A stretch of 64,000 nt of DNA from Lineus longissimus. Its lineage: Eukaryota > Nemertea > Pilidiophora > Heteronemertea > Lineidae. The translations under genes and the position numbers were made by a program. Shown one piece after another: positions 49,201 to 55,273 of this stretch. The notes below the pieces were generated by a model that saw only the letters and a list, made by a program, of their open reading frames with translations, did not search any database and was not told the DNA's origin. The stretch covers positions 9,016,953 through 9,080,952 of the forward strand of contig NC_088324.1 in NCBI RefSeq assembly GCF_910592395.1, in the 5' to 3' direction. Position 1 is the stretch's first letter; each line of letters begins with the position of its first letter.

Positions 49201-49269
49201 AAGAATGATTGTCGTCGCAATGCATCAGTGAGAAGACTGTGTAAAAAAACATGTGGACTATGCCGGTGA
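25219..49269 (+). CDS. Secreted CCP/MAM/ShKT mosaic protein, 32 exons, complete
   Basis: 32 exons join without a phase conflict into 6,048 bp (2,015 aa and a stop). Order: signal peptide (MKFIGLWILCLFIG, residues 1 to about 20), 21 sushi/CCP modules (about 27-1538), MAM 1 (about 1539-1707), CCP 22 with a Thr/Ala/Gly/Ser repeat linker (about 1708-1816), MAM 2 (about 1817-1981) and a six-Cys ShKT domain (about 1982-2015). Exon ends are mainly phase 1, the classic symmetrical phase of CCP exons that permits exon shuffling. No membrane anchor or GPI signal is seen, so the product is probably secreted. CCP modules bind proteins or glycans and MAM domains mediate adhesion (family knowledge), so a role in recognition, immunity or matrix is inferred. 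I do not recognise a named orthologue. Confidence 0.9.
25298..26047 (+). other. Intron 1 of the mosaic gene
   Basis: 750 bp between the signal exon and the first CCP exon. I see no further exon or repeat family member in it. Confidence 0.6.
26048..26308 (+). CDS. Mosaic gene exon 2: atypical CCP 1 with Tyr/Gly/Asp insert
   Basis: Acceptor TTTGCAG, donor GTAAGA. A CCP-like frame (KCNEPKVSNGT ... VQCFD ... EACVV) with an insert rich in Tyr, Gly and Asp (DYDGYGNYDYD). It has five cysteines rather than four (an extra CGC pair). Confidence 0.8.
26859..27086 (+). CDS. Mosaic gene exon 3: CCP 2
   Basis: Acceptor TTCTTCTGCAG, donor GTAAGG. Six cysteines, two more than a standard CCP, with CLHCLPGF in the middle. 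An in-frame alternative acceptor at 26615 could extend it by 243 bp. Confidence 0.82.
27656..27844 (+). CDS. Mosaic gene exon 4: CCP 3
   Basis: Acceptor AACTTTTCAG, donor GTAAGT. Four cysteines; closing motif GHWSADPLPVC matches the CCP W-x-P-C end. Confidence 0.9.
28511..28705 (+). CDS. Mosaic gene exon 5: CCP 4
   Basis: Acceptor TTGATTGCAG, donor GTAAGC. Shows RCDQGYES ... TCNKGKWQPAPHC, a textbook CCP with four cysteines. The two preceding introns hold nothing recognisable. Confidence 0.92.
29321..29509 (+). CDS. Mosaic gene exon 6: CCP 5
   Basis: Acceptor AATGTTTCAG, donor GTGAGT. CETPPLRNGTV ... CAAGYTLKG ... CLSNGVWDGAEVSC is the strongest CCP consensus in the gene. It has two N-glycosylation sequons (NGT, NRT). 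Confidence 0.93.
29723..29795 (+). CDS. Mosaic gene exon 7: CCP 6, first part
   Basis: Short exon ending in phase 2 (GGTGAGAA then GTAAGT). Encodes ATCDKPPAIAHAW.., the first half of a CCP split between two exons. Confidence 0.85.
30056..30177 (+). CDS. Mosaic gene exon 8: CCP 6, second part
   Basis: Acceptor CTCCACACAG, donor GTAAGT. Completes CCP 6 with YTCHSGYERRGGG .. YQCNARRNRW .. MRCE. The junction Lys codon is built from AA plus A. Confidence 0.85.
30302..30429. mobile_element. Palindromic TA-site MITE (family B), copy 2, in intron 8
   Basis: Foldback element with GTGAGTTTTCGCAAATCCCC on the left and the near complement GGGGGCTTTGCGAAAATTCAC on the right. TA precedes it and TG follows. 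It ends only 28 bp before exon 9, so the exon's acceptor region abuts the transposon. Confidence 0.78.
30458..30646 (+). CDS. Mosaic gene exon 9: CCP 7
   Basis: Acceptor CCTGCTTCAG, donor GTAAGT. VNCGDPAIIPNAD .. YQCKTGYKK .. ICQANERW .. LRCD: four cysteines, good consensus. Confidence 0.92.
31309..31541 (-). mobile_element. Family A MITE copy 5 (minus) in intron 9, 21 bp from the acceptor
   Basis: 233 bp, lacking about 9 bp in the middle (AAAAAGCCGGCCAGCC where others have AAAAAGCCACCCTGTTCGGCC). Flanked by ATTCTAAT on both sides (8 bp perfect). The downstream duplicate lies just before the exon 10 acceptor. Confidence 0.9.
31563..31778 (+). CDS. Mosaic gene exon 10: CCP 8
   Basis: Acceptor ACTATATTGCAG, with TTCTAAT upstream as a likely branch point; donor GTAGGT. 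TCPPLTNPPNGNV .. YTCDSGRGYR .. IACE, four cysteines. Confidence 0.9.
31960..32044 (+). CDS. Mosaic gene exon 11: CCP 9, first part
   Basis: Acceptor CTTTTTTAG, donor GG/GTAAGG (phase 2). Encodes VDCYDPGHIFNGYLQAG.., the first half of a split CCP. Confidence 0.8.
32279..32350 (+). pseudogene. Possible relic CCP exon in intron 11
   Basis: Reads CPPVITNGVPPQTKSSDGERG, which resembles the first quarter of a CCP, but no later cysteines of the module follow in frame. It is not compatible with the phase 2 exon 11 to exon 12 junction. Probably a decayed exon. Confidence 0.3.
33116..33219 (+). CDS. Mosaic gene exon 12: CCP 9, second part
   Basis: Acceptor ACCTTTTTTCAG, donor GTACGT. Completes CCP 9 with FGCNDF .. 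ILCQKDGRWSNSLPKC. The Gly codon is split GG plus G. Confidence 0.85.
33338..33580 (+). mobile_element. Family A MITE copy 6 in intron 12
   Basis: Near full-length. It carries the CCACCTCGCC variant found elsewhere only in copy 7, and GGGCAGAATTTTTTCC in the centre. Flanks are similar but imperfect (TTATTTTTA and ATTATTTTA). The 3' tip has lost one C. Confidence 0.88.
33920..34123 (+). CDS. Mosaic gene exon 13: CCP 10
   Basis: Acceptor TAATTTCACAG, donor GTAAGT. KCRVPSLGNGNY .. LQCDRGYTT .. LQCDNGTLTQGSC, four cysteines. Confidence 0.9.
34124..34812 (+). other. Intron 13 with a small perfect hairpin
   Basis: Contains a hairpin at about 34491-34526 with 15-bp arms (AGAGTCTTTCAAAT and its complement) around a 6-bp loop. 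No exon seen. Confidence 0.6.
34813..35028 (+). CDS. Mosaic gene exon 14: CCP 11 (A type)
   Basis: Acceptor CCTTTCTCAG, donor GTGAGT. Begins PCDKLSETDENL; four cysteines. It starts the series of alternating A and B modules; A modules open with PCDKL or PCALS. Confidence 0.9.
35505..35750 (+). CDS. Mosaic gene exon 15: CCP 12 (B type)
   Basis: Acceptor TTTTATTCCAG, donor GTAAGT. Begins DCFIPASVSS and has NSTMKRIALTTRCKFGKW, closely like exon 21. B modules share a CxFGxW-type third cysteine. Confidence 0.9.
36227..36457 (+). CDS. Mosaic gene exon 16: CCP 13 (A type)
   Basis: Acceptor CATTTCTTCCAG, donor GTAAGT. PCDKLNEN .. CKPNYEVSENEPSGW, the close paralogue of exon 22 (CKPKYEVSENTFDGW). Confidence 0.92.
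37047..37290 (-). mobile_element. Family A MITE copy 7 (minus) in intron 16, duplication unit 1
   Basis: 244 bp flanked by TTTTTTAAA on both sides. In plus-strand element orientation it has CCACCTCGCC (shared with copy 6), CATTCATATT and an ACCCTGCC end. The orthologous site in unit 2 holds an opposite-orientation copy. Confidence 0.93.
37405..37623 (+). CDS. Mosaic gene exon 17: CCP 14 (B type), duplication unit 1
   Basis: Acceptor TAACTTTCAG, donor GTTTGT (weak at position +3 but conserved in the duplicate). GCRVPSHADRR .. IACEDGFVL .. TQCNFGIWTLPGAF. Differs from exon 19 by three amino-acid-changing substitutions. Confidence 0.9.
37888..38151 (+). CDS. Mosaic gene exon 18: CCP 15 (A type), duplication unit 1
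   Basis: Acceptor CTCGTTTCAG, donor GTACGT. PCALSKWQKDGVAV .. VGCRGTHYLA .. VTCQKGAW. Differs from exon 20 at ten positions, nine of them nonsynonymous, clustered in the loop between the second and third cysteines. Confidence 0.9.
38871..39114 (+). mobile_element. Family A MITE copy 8 (plus) in intron 18, duplication unit 2
   Basis: 244 bp flanked by TTTTTTAAA on both sides, the same target duplication as copy 7 but in the opposite orientation. It has CTGAACTC and GGGTAGCTTTTTT as private variants and the common CCAGCTCGCC. Confidence 0.94.
39229..39447 (+). CDS. Mosaic gene exon 19: CCP 16 (B type), duplication unit 2
   Basis: Duplicate of exon 17. The changes are Tyr to Ser (LYHP to LSHP), Thr to Ser and Leu to Phe (WTLP to WSFP). 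Confidence 0.9.
39714..39977 (+). CDS. Mosaic gene exon 20: CCP 17 (A type), duplication unit 2
   Basis: Duplicate of exon 18. Changes relative to it include HGN to HES, W to R, HS to NY, S to Y and E to G. The cysteines are kept. Confidence 0.9.
40572..40775 (+). CDS. Mosaic gene exon 21: CCP 18 (B type)
   Basis: Acceptor GGTTTTTTTTCAG, donor GTATGG. ECRLPTGHNQEL .. SSTMNRNSLTTKCKYGNW, paralogous to exon 15. Confidence 0.9.
41231..41452 (+). CDS. Mosaic gene exon 22: CCP 19 (A type)
   Basis: Acceptor TGGTTTTCCAG, donor GTAAGT. PCDKLDEAFHSL .. CKPKYEVSENTFDGW, paralogous to exon 16, so exons 15-16 and 21-22 are an older duplicated dyad flanking the young one. Confidence 0.92.
41453..42304 (+). 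other. Intron 22
   Basis: 852 bp without a recognised exon or member of the repeat families described here. Confidence 0.5.
42305..42496 (+). CDS. Mosaic gene exon 23: CCP 20 (B type)
   Basis: Acceptor TATTTCTTCAG, donor GTAGGT. RCTCPQDTDLHSFKC .. MCKPGYEF .. DCQFGNF .. PPCRN; six cysteines, with an extra pair near the N-terminus. Confidence 0.88.
42619..42822 (+). CDS. Mosaic gene exon 24: CCP 21
   Basis: Acceptor GACTTTTTCAG, donor GTACTT. SCSLTNPANGNFNNSYG .. FQCSSSYVI .. VCNKGEMKPKWSC, four cysteines. Confidence 0.9.
43222..43371 (+). CDS. Mosaic gene exon 25: MAM 1, N-terminal part
   Basis: Acceptor TTTGTTTCAG, donor GTGAGG. CDFEDGLCDWSHGPSGNFTW is the classic MAM start. Two N-glycosylation sequons (NFT, NGS). 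Confidence 0.93.
43612..43753. mobile_element. Foldback element in intron 25
   Basis: A near-palindrome of 142 bp with about 62-bp arms: CAAATAGTGGATGTTT at the left, its complement AAACATCCACTATTTG at the right, and GAAATGTCATGGCGGAC near the centre on both arms. No coding capacity. Class unknown. Confidence 0.85.
43983..44225 (-). mobile_element. Family A MITE copy 9 (minus) in intron 25
   Basis: Full-length, flanked by TTGATTTTT and TTGATTTAT (8 of 9 identical). Contains GAGTTTGGCTC instead of GAGTTCGGCTC. Confidence 0.92.
44454..44722 (+). CDS. Mosaic gene exon 26: MAM 1, core
   Basis: Acceptor TGCTCTCTTGCAG, donor GTAAGT; ends in phase 0. DGFYMYMETF .. SSRCLRFYYYMSG .. LRVYV matches the MAM core with its third cysteine. 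Confidence 0.93.
45193..45280 (+). CDS. Mosaic gene exon 27: MAM 1, C-terminal part
   Basis: Acceptor TTGTTTTATAG, donor GTAAGT. IGIEGNMGSGHNGGIALDDI .. FCPR, the conserved MAM ending (G-x-ALDDI..C). Confidence 0.93.
45618..45944 (+). CDS. Mosaic gene exon 28: CCP 22 plus mucin-like repeat linker
   Basis: Acceptor TTTCTTTAATAG, donor GTAATA. CCP KACPPIVHRSG .. LECLN .. ITCHQSVGTW .. FDCVD, then a Thr-rich linker of TTVAATTGS repeats, a probable O-glycosylated stalk between CCP 22 and MAM 2. Confidence 0.9.
45800..45907 (+). repeat. 27-bp coding tandem repeat, four identical units
   Basis: Units 45800-45826, 45827-45853, 45854-45880 and 45881-45907, identical in sequence, each coding nine residues (TTVAATTGS). 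A partial degenerate unit follows. Identity between units points to recent slippage, so length polymorphism is likely. Confidence 0.93.
46507..46644 (+). CDS. Mosaic gene exon 29: MAM 2, N-terminal part
   Basis: Acceptor TTTTGTTTTAG, donor GTAAGT. RCDFDNDICKWTHDPSSDFNW, a clear MAM start parallel to exon 25. Confidence 0.93.
47096..47358 (+). CDS. Mosaic gene exon 30: MAM 2, core
   Basis: Acceptor TTTGGTTACAG, donor GTAAAT; phase 0 end like exon 26. GHYMLMSS .. KCFEFYFNKYS .. TLKVYVGNATQPVF. Confidence 0.92.
48024..48117 (+). CDS. Mosaic gene exon 31: MAM 2, C-terminal part
   Basis: Acceptor TTTCCATTTTAG, donor GTAAAT. IIIEGVVGPSTHAVIAIDDV .. GPCPPSS. MAM 1 and MAM 2 use identical intron positions and phases, so they arose by duplication of a three-exon block. 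Confidence 0.92.
48160..48293. mobile_element. Palindromic TA-site MITE (family B), copy 3, in intron 31
   Basis: Left end GGGCGTTTTCGTAAACCCCC preceded by TA; right end GGCTTTGCGAAATTTCC. The central inverted pair (TTGTTCGACC / GTCGAACAA) is shared with copy 2. Confidence 0.75.
48899..49073. mobile_element. Foldback palindrome in intron 31
   Basis: About 175 bp. The left arm starts ATTGAACCCTCGGC and carries GACCTTGGTTGAGTTACC; the right arm mirrors it, with GGTAACTCAACCAAGGTC and GGGTTCAAT. An inner hairpin has GTCCAAACCC / GGGTTTGGAC. It ends about 90 bp before the last exon. Class unknown. Confidence 0.85.
49166..49269 (+). CDS. Mosaic gene exon 32: ShKT domain and stop
   Basis: Acceptor TTTGCTTCAG; stop TGA at 49267. 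VCSDTRSACSDWKNDC .. LCKKTCGLC has the six cysteines and Lys-rich spacing of ShKT domains, found in potassium-channel-blocking peptides and as a C-terminal tag of many secreted enzymes. The dyad residues of channel-blocking toxins cannot be inferred with confidence; in a mosaic protein a binding or stabilising role is likelier. Confidence 0.93.
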
Positions 49270-50233
49270 GCTCTGACCTCAGGGATGAAGAGTATAGACG
49301 CAAGCCCCGTTATTGTGACGGAAGTTATCATCATATCCGTATTTAAAGATGGGAAGATTGAAACATTGGAAAGACGGAAAGACGGACTTGGAACGAGGAA
49401 TCACTACCCACAGCTATAACGTACTTCATGACGTATACATGTAATTGGAATATTCTAGACTTACTGATATGTTAACCTTTGGCACAAAAAAATGTATCTA
49501 TAGTTTCAGAGATACGACCCAGATGTATTCATGTGGCCAATGTCGTGATGCGATAGAATCGAGTCAGCCGCGCCAAATTCAAACGAGGAGAAGTTTCGTA
49601 CACGCTCAAAGGTTGCATTCATATTATTGAGACAGTGGTTTATATATCCAGCCCTTAAAATCCATGAGATGCGAAAGGGATTCAGATTTTAATTCGAGAA
49701 CGCGGTGGCATTTTGACAACGATTGTTTGTTGTCAGAAATGGAATGAAACAGTGTGGTTTGCCTGGAAACAATTATATAATACGGTGCAAAAAAAAAACG
49801 ACTTCAGAGAAAAAAAATCACCTCGCCCTGCGGTTTCATCATCAAACTCTGAACCACTCTTTTGATTATATACTTGCATTTGGTGACATCTCACTAATTA
49901 TTTTCATTGTGTATATCTATATCCATTTCAACAGCATAGCTGAGTATATGGTATGTATTTGGATTTAATCTACGTAATATTTTGTCAGCAGGAGTGGTCT
50001 TTGAAGTGTGTGACTTTCTGGTTGCTTTTGAAGCATAATAACACAGATTAGGACAACACCCTGCAAGAGGTGTTCTGGTACAACTTCACTGAATCAATTC
50101 CTTTATCAGATATAGAGAAAGAAACAACTTCAATCATGCATGTAAAGAAGGTGTATTGTCATTACTTCTAAAATAATTTAGTATTCAGGGTCTCAAAAGA
50201 CAGAAAGTCATTAAATATGTTCAATACATATGT
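49270..50233. other. 3' flank of the mosaic gene
   Basis: Probable 3' UTR and spacer. I did not find a convincing canonical AATAAA signal in the first few hundred bases. Confidence 0.4.
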
Positions 50234-50476
50234 GGCCGGGTCTATTTGGCAAGCCGCTCGCCGAACAGGCATCTTTTTTGTCCTGTTTGGAGAGCCGCTT
50301 GCCAAACAGCACTAAAAAGCCACCCTGTTCGGCCAGCCGGGCTTGCCAAACAGGTAAAATATCTACCCTGTTTGGCGAGCTGGAGACTTTACTTTAATAT
50401 TAATGAGTTCGGCTCTCCATTCAGGACAAGAAAAAGTCGCTGTTTGGTAAGCCGGGCTTGCCAAGTAGTCACTTCC
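50234..50476 (-). mobile_element. Family A MITE copy 10 (minus)
   Basis: Full-length. Flanks TACATATGT and TATATATAC match at only 6 of 9 bases, so the duplication has decayed. It shares ACAGGTAAAATATCTACC with copy 3 (GGGTAGATATTTTACC in plus sense), suggesting a sub-lineage. Confidence 0.88.
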
Positions 50477-53400
50477 TATATATACTCTAGATTCTTTTCA
50501 ATAACACACCTTCATTATAAAGTGGTGGGACCGCCCCAATCGTATAATGCACTGGGCATGACAAAGGCCTTTGAAGTCATTGATCAGCGCAGAGACCGGG
50601 CGTGGATATTGTTGGGTATTGGCAGCCAATTCTTGCGGTTCGTCTTCATCTTGGAGTTGTTTGCAATAGTAAGGCCTAGCGATTGGTCATCCACTGAGTG
50701 ACAGTGAACGAGCTTTGTGTACCTATTTCGGGGGCGGTACGTAGAATGCAAGCTTGAATATCTAAAAGGTGTGTTATTGAGAAGAATCTAGAGTATATAT
50801 ATACATGCATATGTTTCGTGATACATGTACGTCACTTACCTCGGCTTTTTTCCCCGACAATATTTCCGGGTCGATAATAAGACATCCTGGCATCAGCGGT
50901 TTTCAATATACACATGTACGCCGCTTCTCGATATTTCATGTCGGAGTATCAAAAACTTGAGTCGCAGGATGGCTGTAGGACAACTAACCAGTCAATGTAG
51001 GAAGGTCCCCGAGTGCATTGTTCTTTACCGTGAAGATGGCGCTGGAGTTACATCGTTGAACGACAAATCCGAATGGTGAGCTGTATGACGAGTACAGTTC
51101 AATTAAAAAATGCTACCTTTATCTTCGTTAATTGGAAAATTTGTGATAAAAAAAGTGAATTCACAATAAAGTACCTCCTAGGGTAACGAAGGTGGGAATT
51201 TTCAATTCACTTAATATATGCTTCATCACCTACATAAAACTTTTTTACTCTGAATTTTTTTTCATACAACCCCCTGATGATCCTCCGTACCTTCAGCTAA
51301 ACATTTGAACTTGGCCGATTTCTCTCCCATTACAACGCTCAAGTGCCAACTAACTGCAAGCTAAAGAACTATGCGCTCGTAGGTGCAGGTCTAGTTAACT
51401 GCGACCACAGAGGAATTTCCCGCATAGACTGTGACGAGTGTTTGGCACGAACGCGCTCATACGGATACACACAGCAAACGAAACCTCGTGCCCATGTGAA
51501 TGTTGTAATTAGTCAGTACAATGTATGTTATAGTTACTAGCATATACCCATGGAGCGGGCAAAGTTGAAATGTAATATACATTAGTTAAATGGGCACGAT
51601 GATTGAGCTACATTAAATTTCTAACGTTACTGAAGTTTTATTAAAGGTTAAACACGAAATTAACTGCATTTAGGGACTTATTGCTGCTATCTACATGCAA
51701 CCCCCAATAGATTGATTGGAGTACGCTATTTTGCACAATGCGTTGAGACCAGTGACAGCAGGCCACTCTGCAGAATTTGCCTTATCACTCAGGTCAGTGT
51801 TTCTCGAATAGAACTAAAATAGAACAGGCTAATCATTAATCTCCCTGCTAATACCCTGCACCATGGACCAGGTTGTATAGCACTACATACGTGCTGGAAG
51901 CTAATACTGATGTGGCAGGGAGAATATGCGTGAAGTTTGTGCATGCTTTGGAGAATGAGCGGAGCTCTCCAGTCGACGTGCTCTCTGAAAAGTTGTTATT
52001 TATTCTAAAACCACGAAGATATTCGACGTATGACACCCTCAGTGACACTCTTACTTATGATCCACACCAACGAAACCAAAAGTTGCAAGAATTCGACGCA
52101 TTTTCGAGGCCCAATTTTGAAACAAAAATCGCCTCCTATTTAGCGGCCACAACGCGCATTATAGTATAGATACCTGTGAAACGTAGAGGGCTGACTTGTC
52201 CCGTACGCGGATTAATGTTACAGTTATAGCTCCGGTTCTCGTGGTACTGTGACAGCATGTAGCGGTGCTTTTCATGGTTTCAATGGATTAATTGACACTA
52301 TCAATAGACTATGATATGCAGAAAAAGATTCATGGACAATGATTATGTTTAAAGGGGTACGCCCATCGTTATAACTGGTGGTCCAGGAAAATAGAAATGC
52401 AGTTATACACAACCCGGGATTGCAGTTATCATGCATGTAAATTTGCTGAAAATTGGTATCAATAGTACGTGTTTAATTGGAAATTTCCCCTAGAAGTGTT
52501 TCATAGCTCAAAAACATTTTAGAGCTTTTCATTTCTTTGAAAAACCTCTACGGCCAAGTGCAATTTCTTGTGTTGGCTGAAAAACCCTAAAGGGGTTTCA
52601 AAACCTCAAGAACCCTTATTTTCAAGAGTGACTATCGTCGGTGGATTATTAGACCTGGTAAAACTTGAAAGGCCTTGTTTTCATGCACCGCTCTTGTGCC
52701 GGTTGGTGGCCTTGAGCGCAGATTGAGAGATGATTTCGTCACGTGATATAATGTGACCAGAACCATGATATGGTTTATGATATGTTAATGGATAACAGCC
52801 GGCTATAAAATGACTATGTGAAGGTCATCAATGTCGGAGCTATCCAATACCAGAGGACTCGCACTCCAACCTCATTTTCCAGGATAAATTGCAATTTTCT
52901 TTAATACTTTTAGTATCTCGTTTTATAATCTATTCGATTTCATGAGACGAACGTTTGCACATTGCTTCTTTACACTAATATTTTGAATTCCAATGTTGAC
53001 ATGTTAGATCTCTACCAACATGTTAGATCCATACTTGATGAAGTCGCTATCCGACTTCATTCCGCATCCGGAATTTAAAATGTCGCTGTGAAGGTACACG
53101 TTTGTGACTAAAACTTTCGGCGGTTCAGTAGAATCGACTCCAACTGGAAGTCGTAAATGATACACAACCTCGGTATTATCCAGCGCGTGACTTGCGGATG
53201 CATAATAGGCAAGTTTCGCACGCTTACGTTTACGTTTTCGACTGCGATTTGACGACATCCTGACGCAAAATTTGGTGCCGACAGAGGACTTGACGCCCAA
53301 AGTCATCGTCTGACGGGAGGCTTGCCGTACGGCTGAAAGTCTTGTTGATATATCACTCAAGTTTAACCAGCGCTTAATTACATATGCGCCATGCACTCCT

Positions 53401-53910
53401 TTTGAAATCATAATACTATATAGGTCATACTACTCATAAAAGAGTGTCTAAAATTCCAATCATCTATTGATCACAAGGTATAAGGCTGGGCTTTGTCTAA
53501 ATCGTAAATTCATTTACGCGTAGGCAGCTATTTACGCGTAAAACATCCCACAGAGGCGCCCTTGAAAACGTTAGCTTGCGAAACCTCACTAATGTCTTAA
53601 CGAACAACACATCCACTGCTATCAGTCGAGGATGACGGTTCTATGTCTGGTGTGCGGCACAGTCGACCCGATCAATAGACGAAATAAACGCGTCTCTGCA
53701 TAGTATCCGCCGATGGCAAAGCTACATGGTTGAATGTTTAACCCTTTTGCAGGTCGACAGGCGCGGGAATCAGCACAATTTTCGAGGACAACGTATCGAT
53801 TTTTGCGTTTGGAGTACCGTAGATAATTTCTGTACAGTCACTGAGACAGGTAAGTAATATCTAAAATGTAAGGCATGGTATATTACTCATTATTTGGACT
53901 ATATTCTTGT
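50477..53910. other. Intergenic region without a recognised gene
   Basis: Open frames at 51343-51540, 51873-52169 and 53004-53411 (minus; contains a basic RKRKRKR stretch) have no domain I recognise and no splice support. A dispersed repeat lies at 52361-52470. Confidence 0.4.
52361..52470 (+). repeat. Dispersed repeat, also at 61830-61925
   Basis: Shares GGTCCAGGAAAATAGAAATG, CAGTTATACACAA and ATGCATGYAAATTTGC with a copy in intron 4 of the SLC6 gene. Class unknown. Confidence 0.75.
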
Positions 53911-54055
53911 ACCGTTACCGTAAATGGCTGGCGCGATTGGACAGAATTCAGAATTATGCCACGGCATAAATCGGGATTGTGGTGTGGTATAATTCGCAAT
54001 ATCAAAACCTCGGATCTCGTGAATTATGCCGCGGCAAAATGCTGAATTGTGGTGT
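53911..54055 (+). repeat. Repeat C, copy 1
   Basis: Contains TGGCTGGCGCGATTGGACAG, ATTATGCCACGGCATAA and CAAAACCTCGGATCTCGTGA. An inverted copy lies at about 56545-56690. Each copy has internal ATTATGCC..GGCATAA palindromes. Confidence 0.8.
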
Positions 54056-54270
54056 GGTGTTATGAAGTGATATGAAGAAGATGCTGAATTTTGACATATT
54101 TTGACGTTCTTCAAACCTTTCGTAAAATTCAAATAGTTCAAATAATGTTTAAGCTTTGCAAAAGTTCCAAGTTTATAAAACCAGTTTTATGTTGTATTAA
54201 CCGTCAATCAGCATGGCAATTTTGTCATTATTTTGTGTACATTTTGAGATTAGCATTAGTAACGGTGTAT

Positions 54271-54440
54271 TCCTGTTTCGCCTATTCCTGTTCCGCCTAT
54301 TCCTGTTCCGCCTATTCCTGTTTCGCCTAATTCCTGTTTCGCCTAATTCCTGTTTCGCCTATTCCTGTTTCGCCTAATTCCTGTTTCGCCTATTCCTGTT
54401 TCGCCTAATTCCTGTTTAGCCTATTCCTGTTTCGCCTATT
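54271..54440 (+). repeat. Minisatellite, left arm (15-16-bp unit)
   Basis: About eleven units of CCTATTCCTGTTTCG with CCTAATTCC and TTCCG variants. Confidence 0.93.
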
Positions 54441-55072
54441 CAAATGTATTGCTAACCTCCCCGCAGACGTAGGAATATGAACCGTCCCTTACTGACCGAC
54501 CAAACCCGAGGAGAGCCACATATGTACGCATTGACGAACGCATGTTACGCCTCAAAGAACAATACGTCAATGGAGAGAGGGACATAATGAGTTACGTTGA
54601 TGCCATCAGTTACCTTGTCTGACATAATATCATGATATGTATTTTCCACCTTGTTTGACTTTATATGTGCTGTACCTACATGTATATTATGACATGGGTT
54701 TTACAGCTGATTTTGATCAAATAATTATGAGAATGTACAATATTATGTATTTTTATCAAAAACTCATGAATTCAGTTTTCATAAAATAAACGACTGCTTT
54801 ACTCTACTTAATCTATTAGTTTTTACTGTGTGTCAGTATGGTCCTATGGTCCTATGGTCAAATAAGTCCCGGACTGTCCCCGCTTTCAAGGTGACTCTTT
54901 CAAAACGGTCATGGCATGGTTTGTTAACAAAGTTGATGGCATTTGATTAGTCAAATTGTCATCACATCGTTAACATCATCCAATTGTCCCCTCACATTTT
55001 CCCCATAAAATGGACATGCATCCCTAAGGTTCCCCGTGGGAGAGTCGATTTATTGTAGGGGTACTAGAAAGA

Positions 55073-55258
55073 AGGCGAAACAGGAATAGGCGAAACAGGA
55101 AATAGGCCAAACAGGAAATAGGCCAAACAGGAAATAGGCGAAAAAGGAATAGGCGGAACAGGAATAGGCGGAACAGGAATAGGCGAATCAGGAATAGGCG
55201 AAACAGGAATTTTGTAGGCGAAACAGGAATAGGCGAAACAGGAATAGGCGAAACAGGC
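55073..55258 (-). repeat. Minisatellite, right arm (inverted)
   Basis: About eleven to twelve units of the same repeat in the opposite orientation (CGAAACAGGAATAGG), with GCCAAACAGGAAATAG variants grouped on the inner side. This differs from the variants of the left arm, so the arms have diversified separately. Confidence 0.92.
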
Positions 55259-55273
55259 ATAAACCTTAGTAAC

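Larger units (their letters stand above)
54264..55265. mobile_element. 1,002-bp element with inverted minisatellite ends and 8-bp target duplication
   Basis: Left end GGTGTATTCCTGTTTCGCC, right end the complement of GGTTTATGCCTGTTTCGCC. Both ends run into arrays of a CCTATTCCTGTTTCG-type 15-bp unit (54271-54440 and, inverted, 55073-55258). TTAGTAAC flanks it on both sides. The middle part has no clear open frame. Subterminal repeats and an 8-bp duplication are reminiscent of non-autonomous hAT-like elements (inference). Confidence 0.82.

Noticed and set aside
53004-53411. 135-codon minus-strand open frame with RKRKRKR
   Set aside because: The basic patch resembles a nuclear localisation signal, but nothing else supports a protein, and no family was recognised.
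54264-55265. Regularly spaced repeats that could suggest a CRISPR-like array
   Set aside because: Units are 15 bp with no unique spacers, and the arrays are inverted at the ends of a transposon-like unit in an intron-bearing animal genome.
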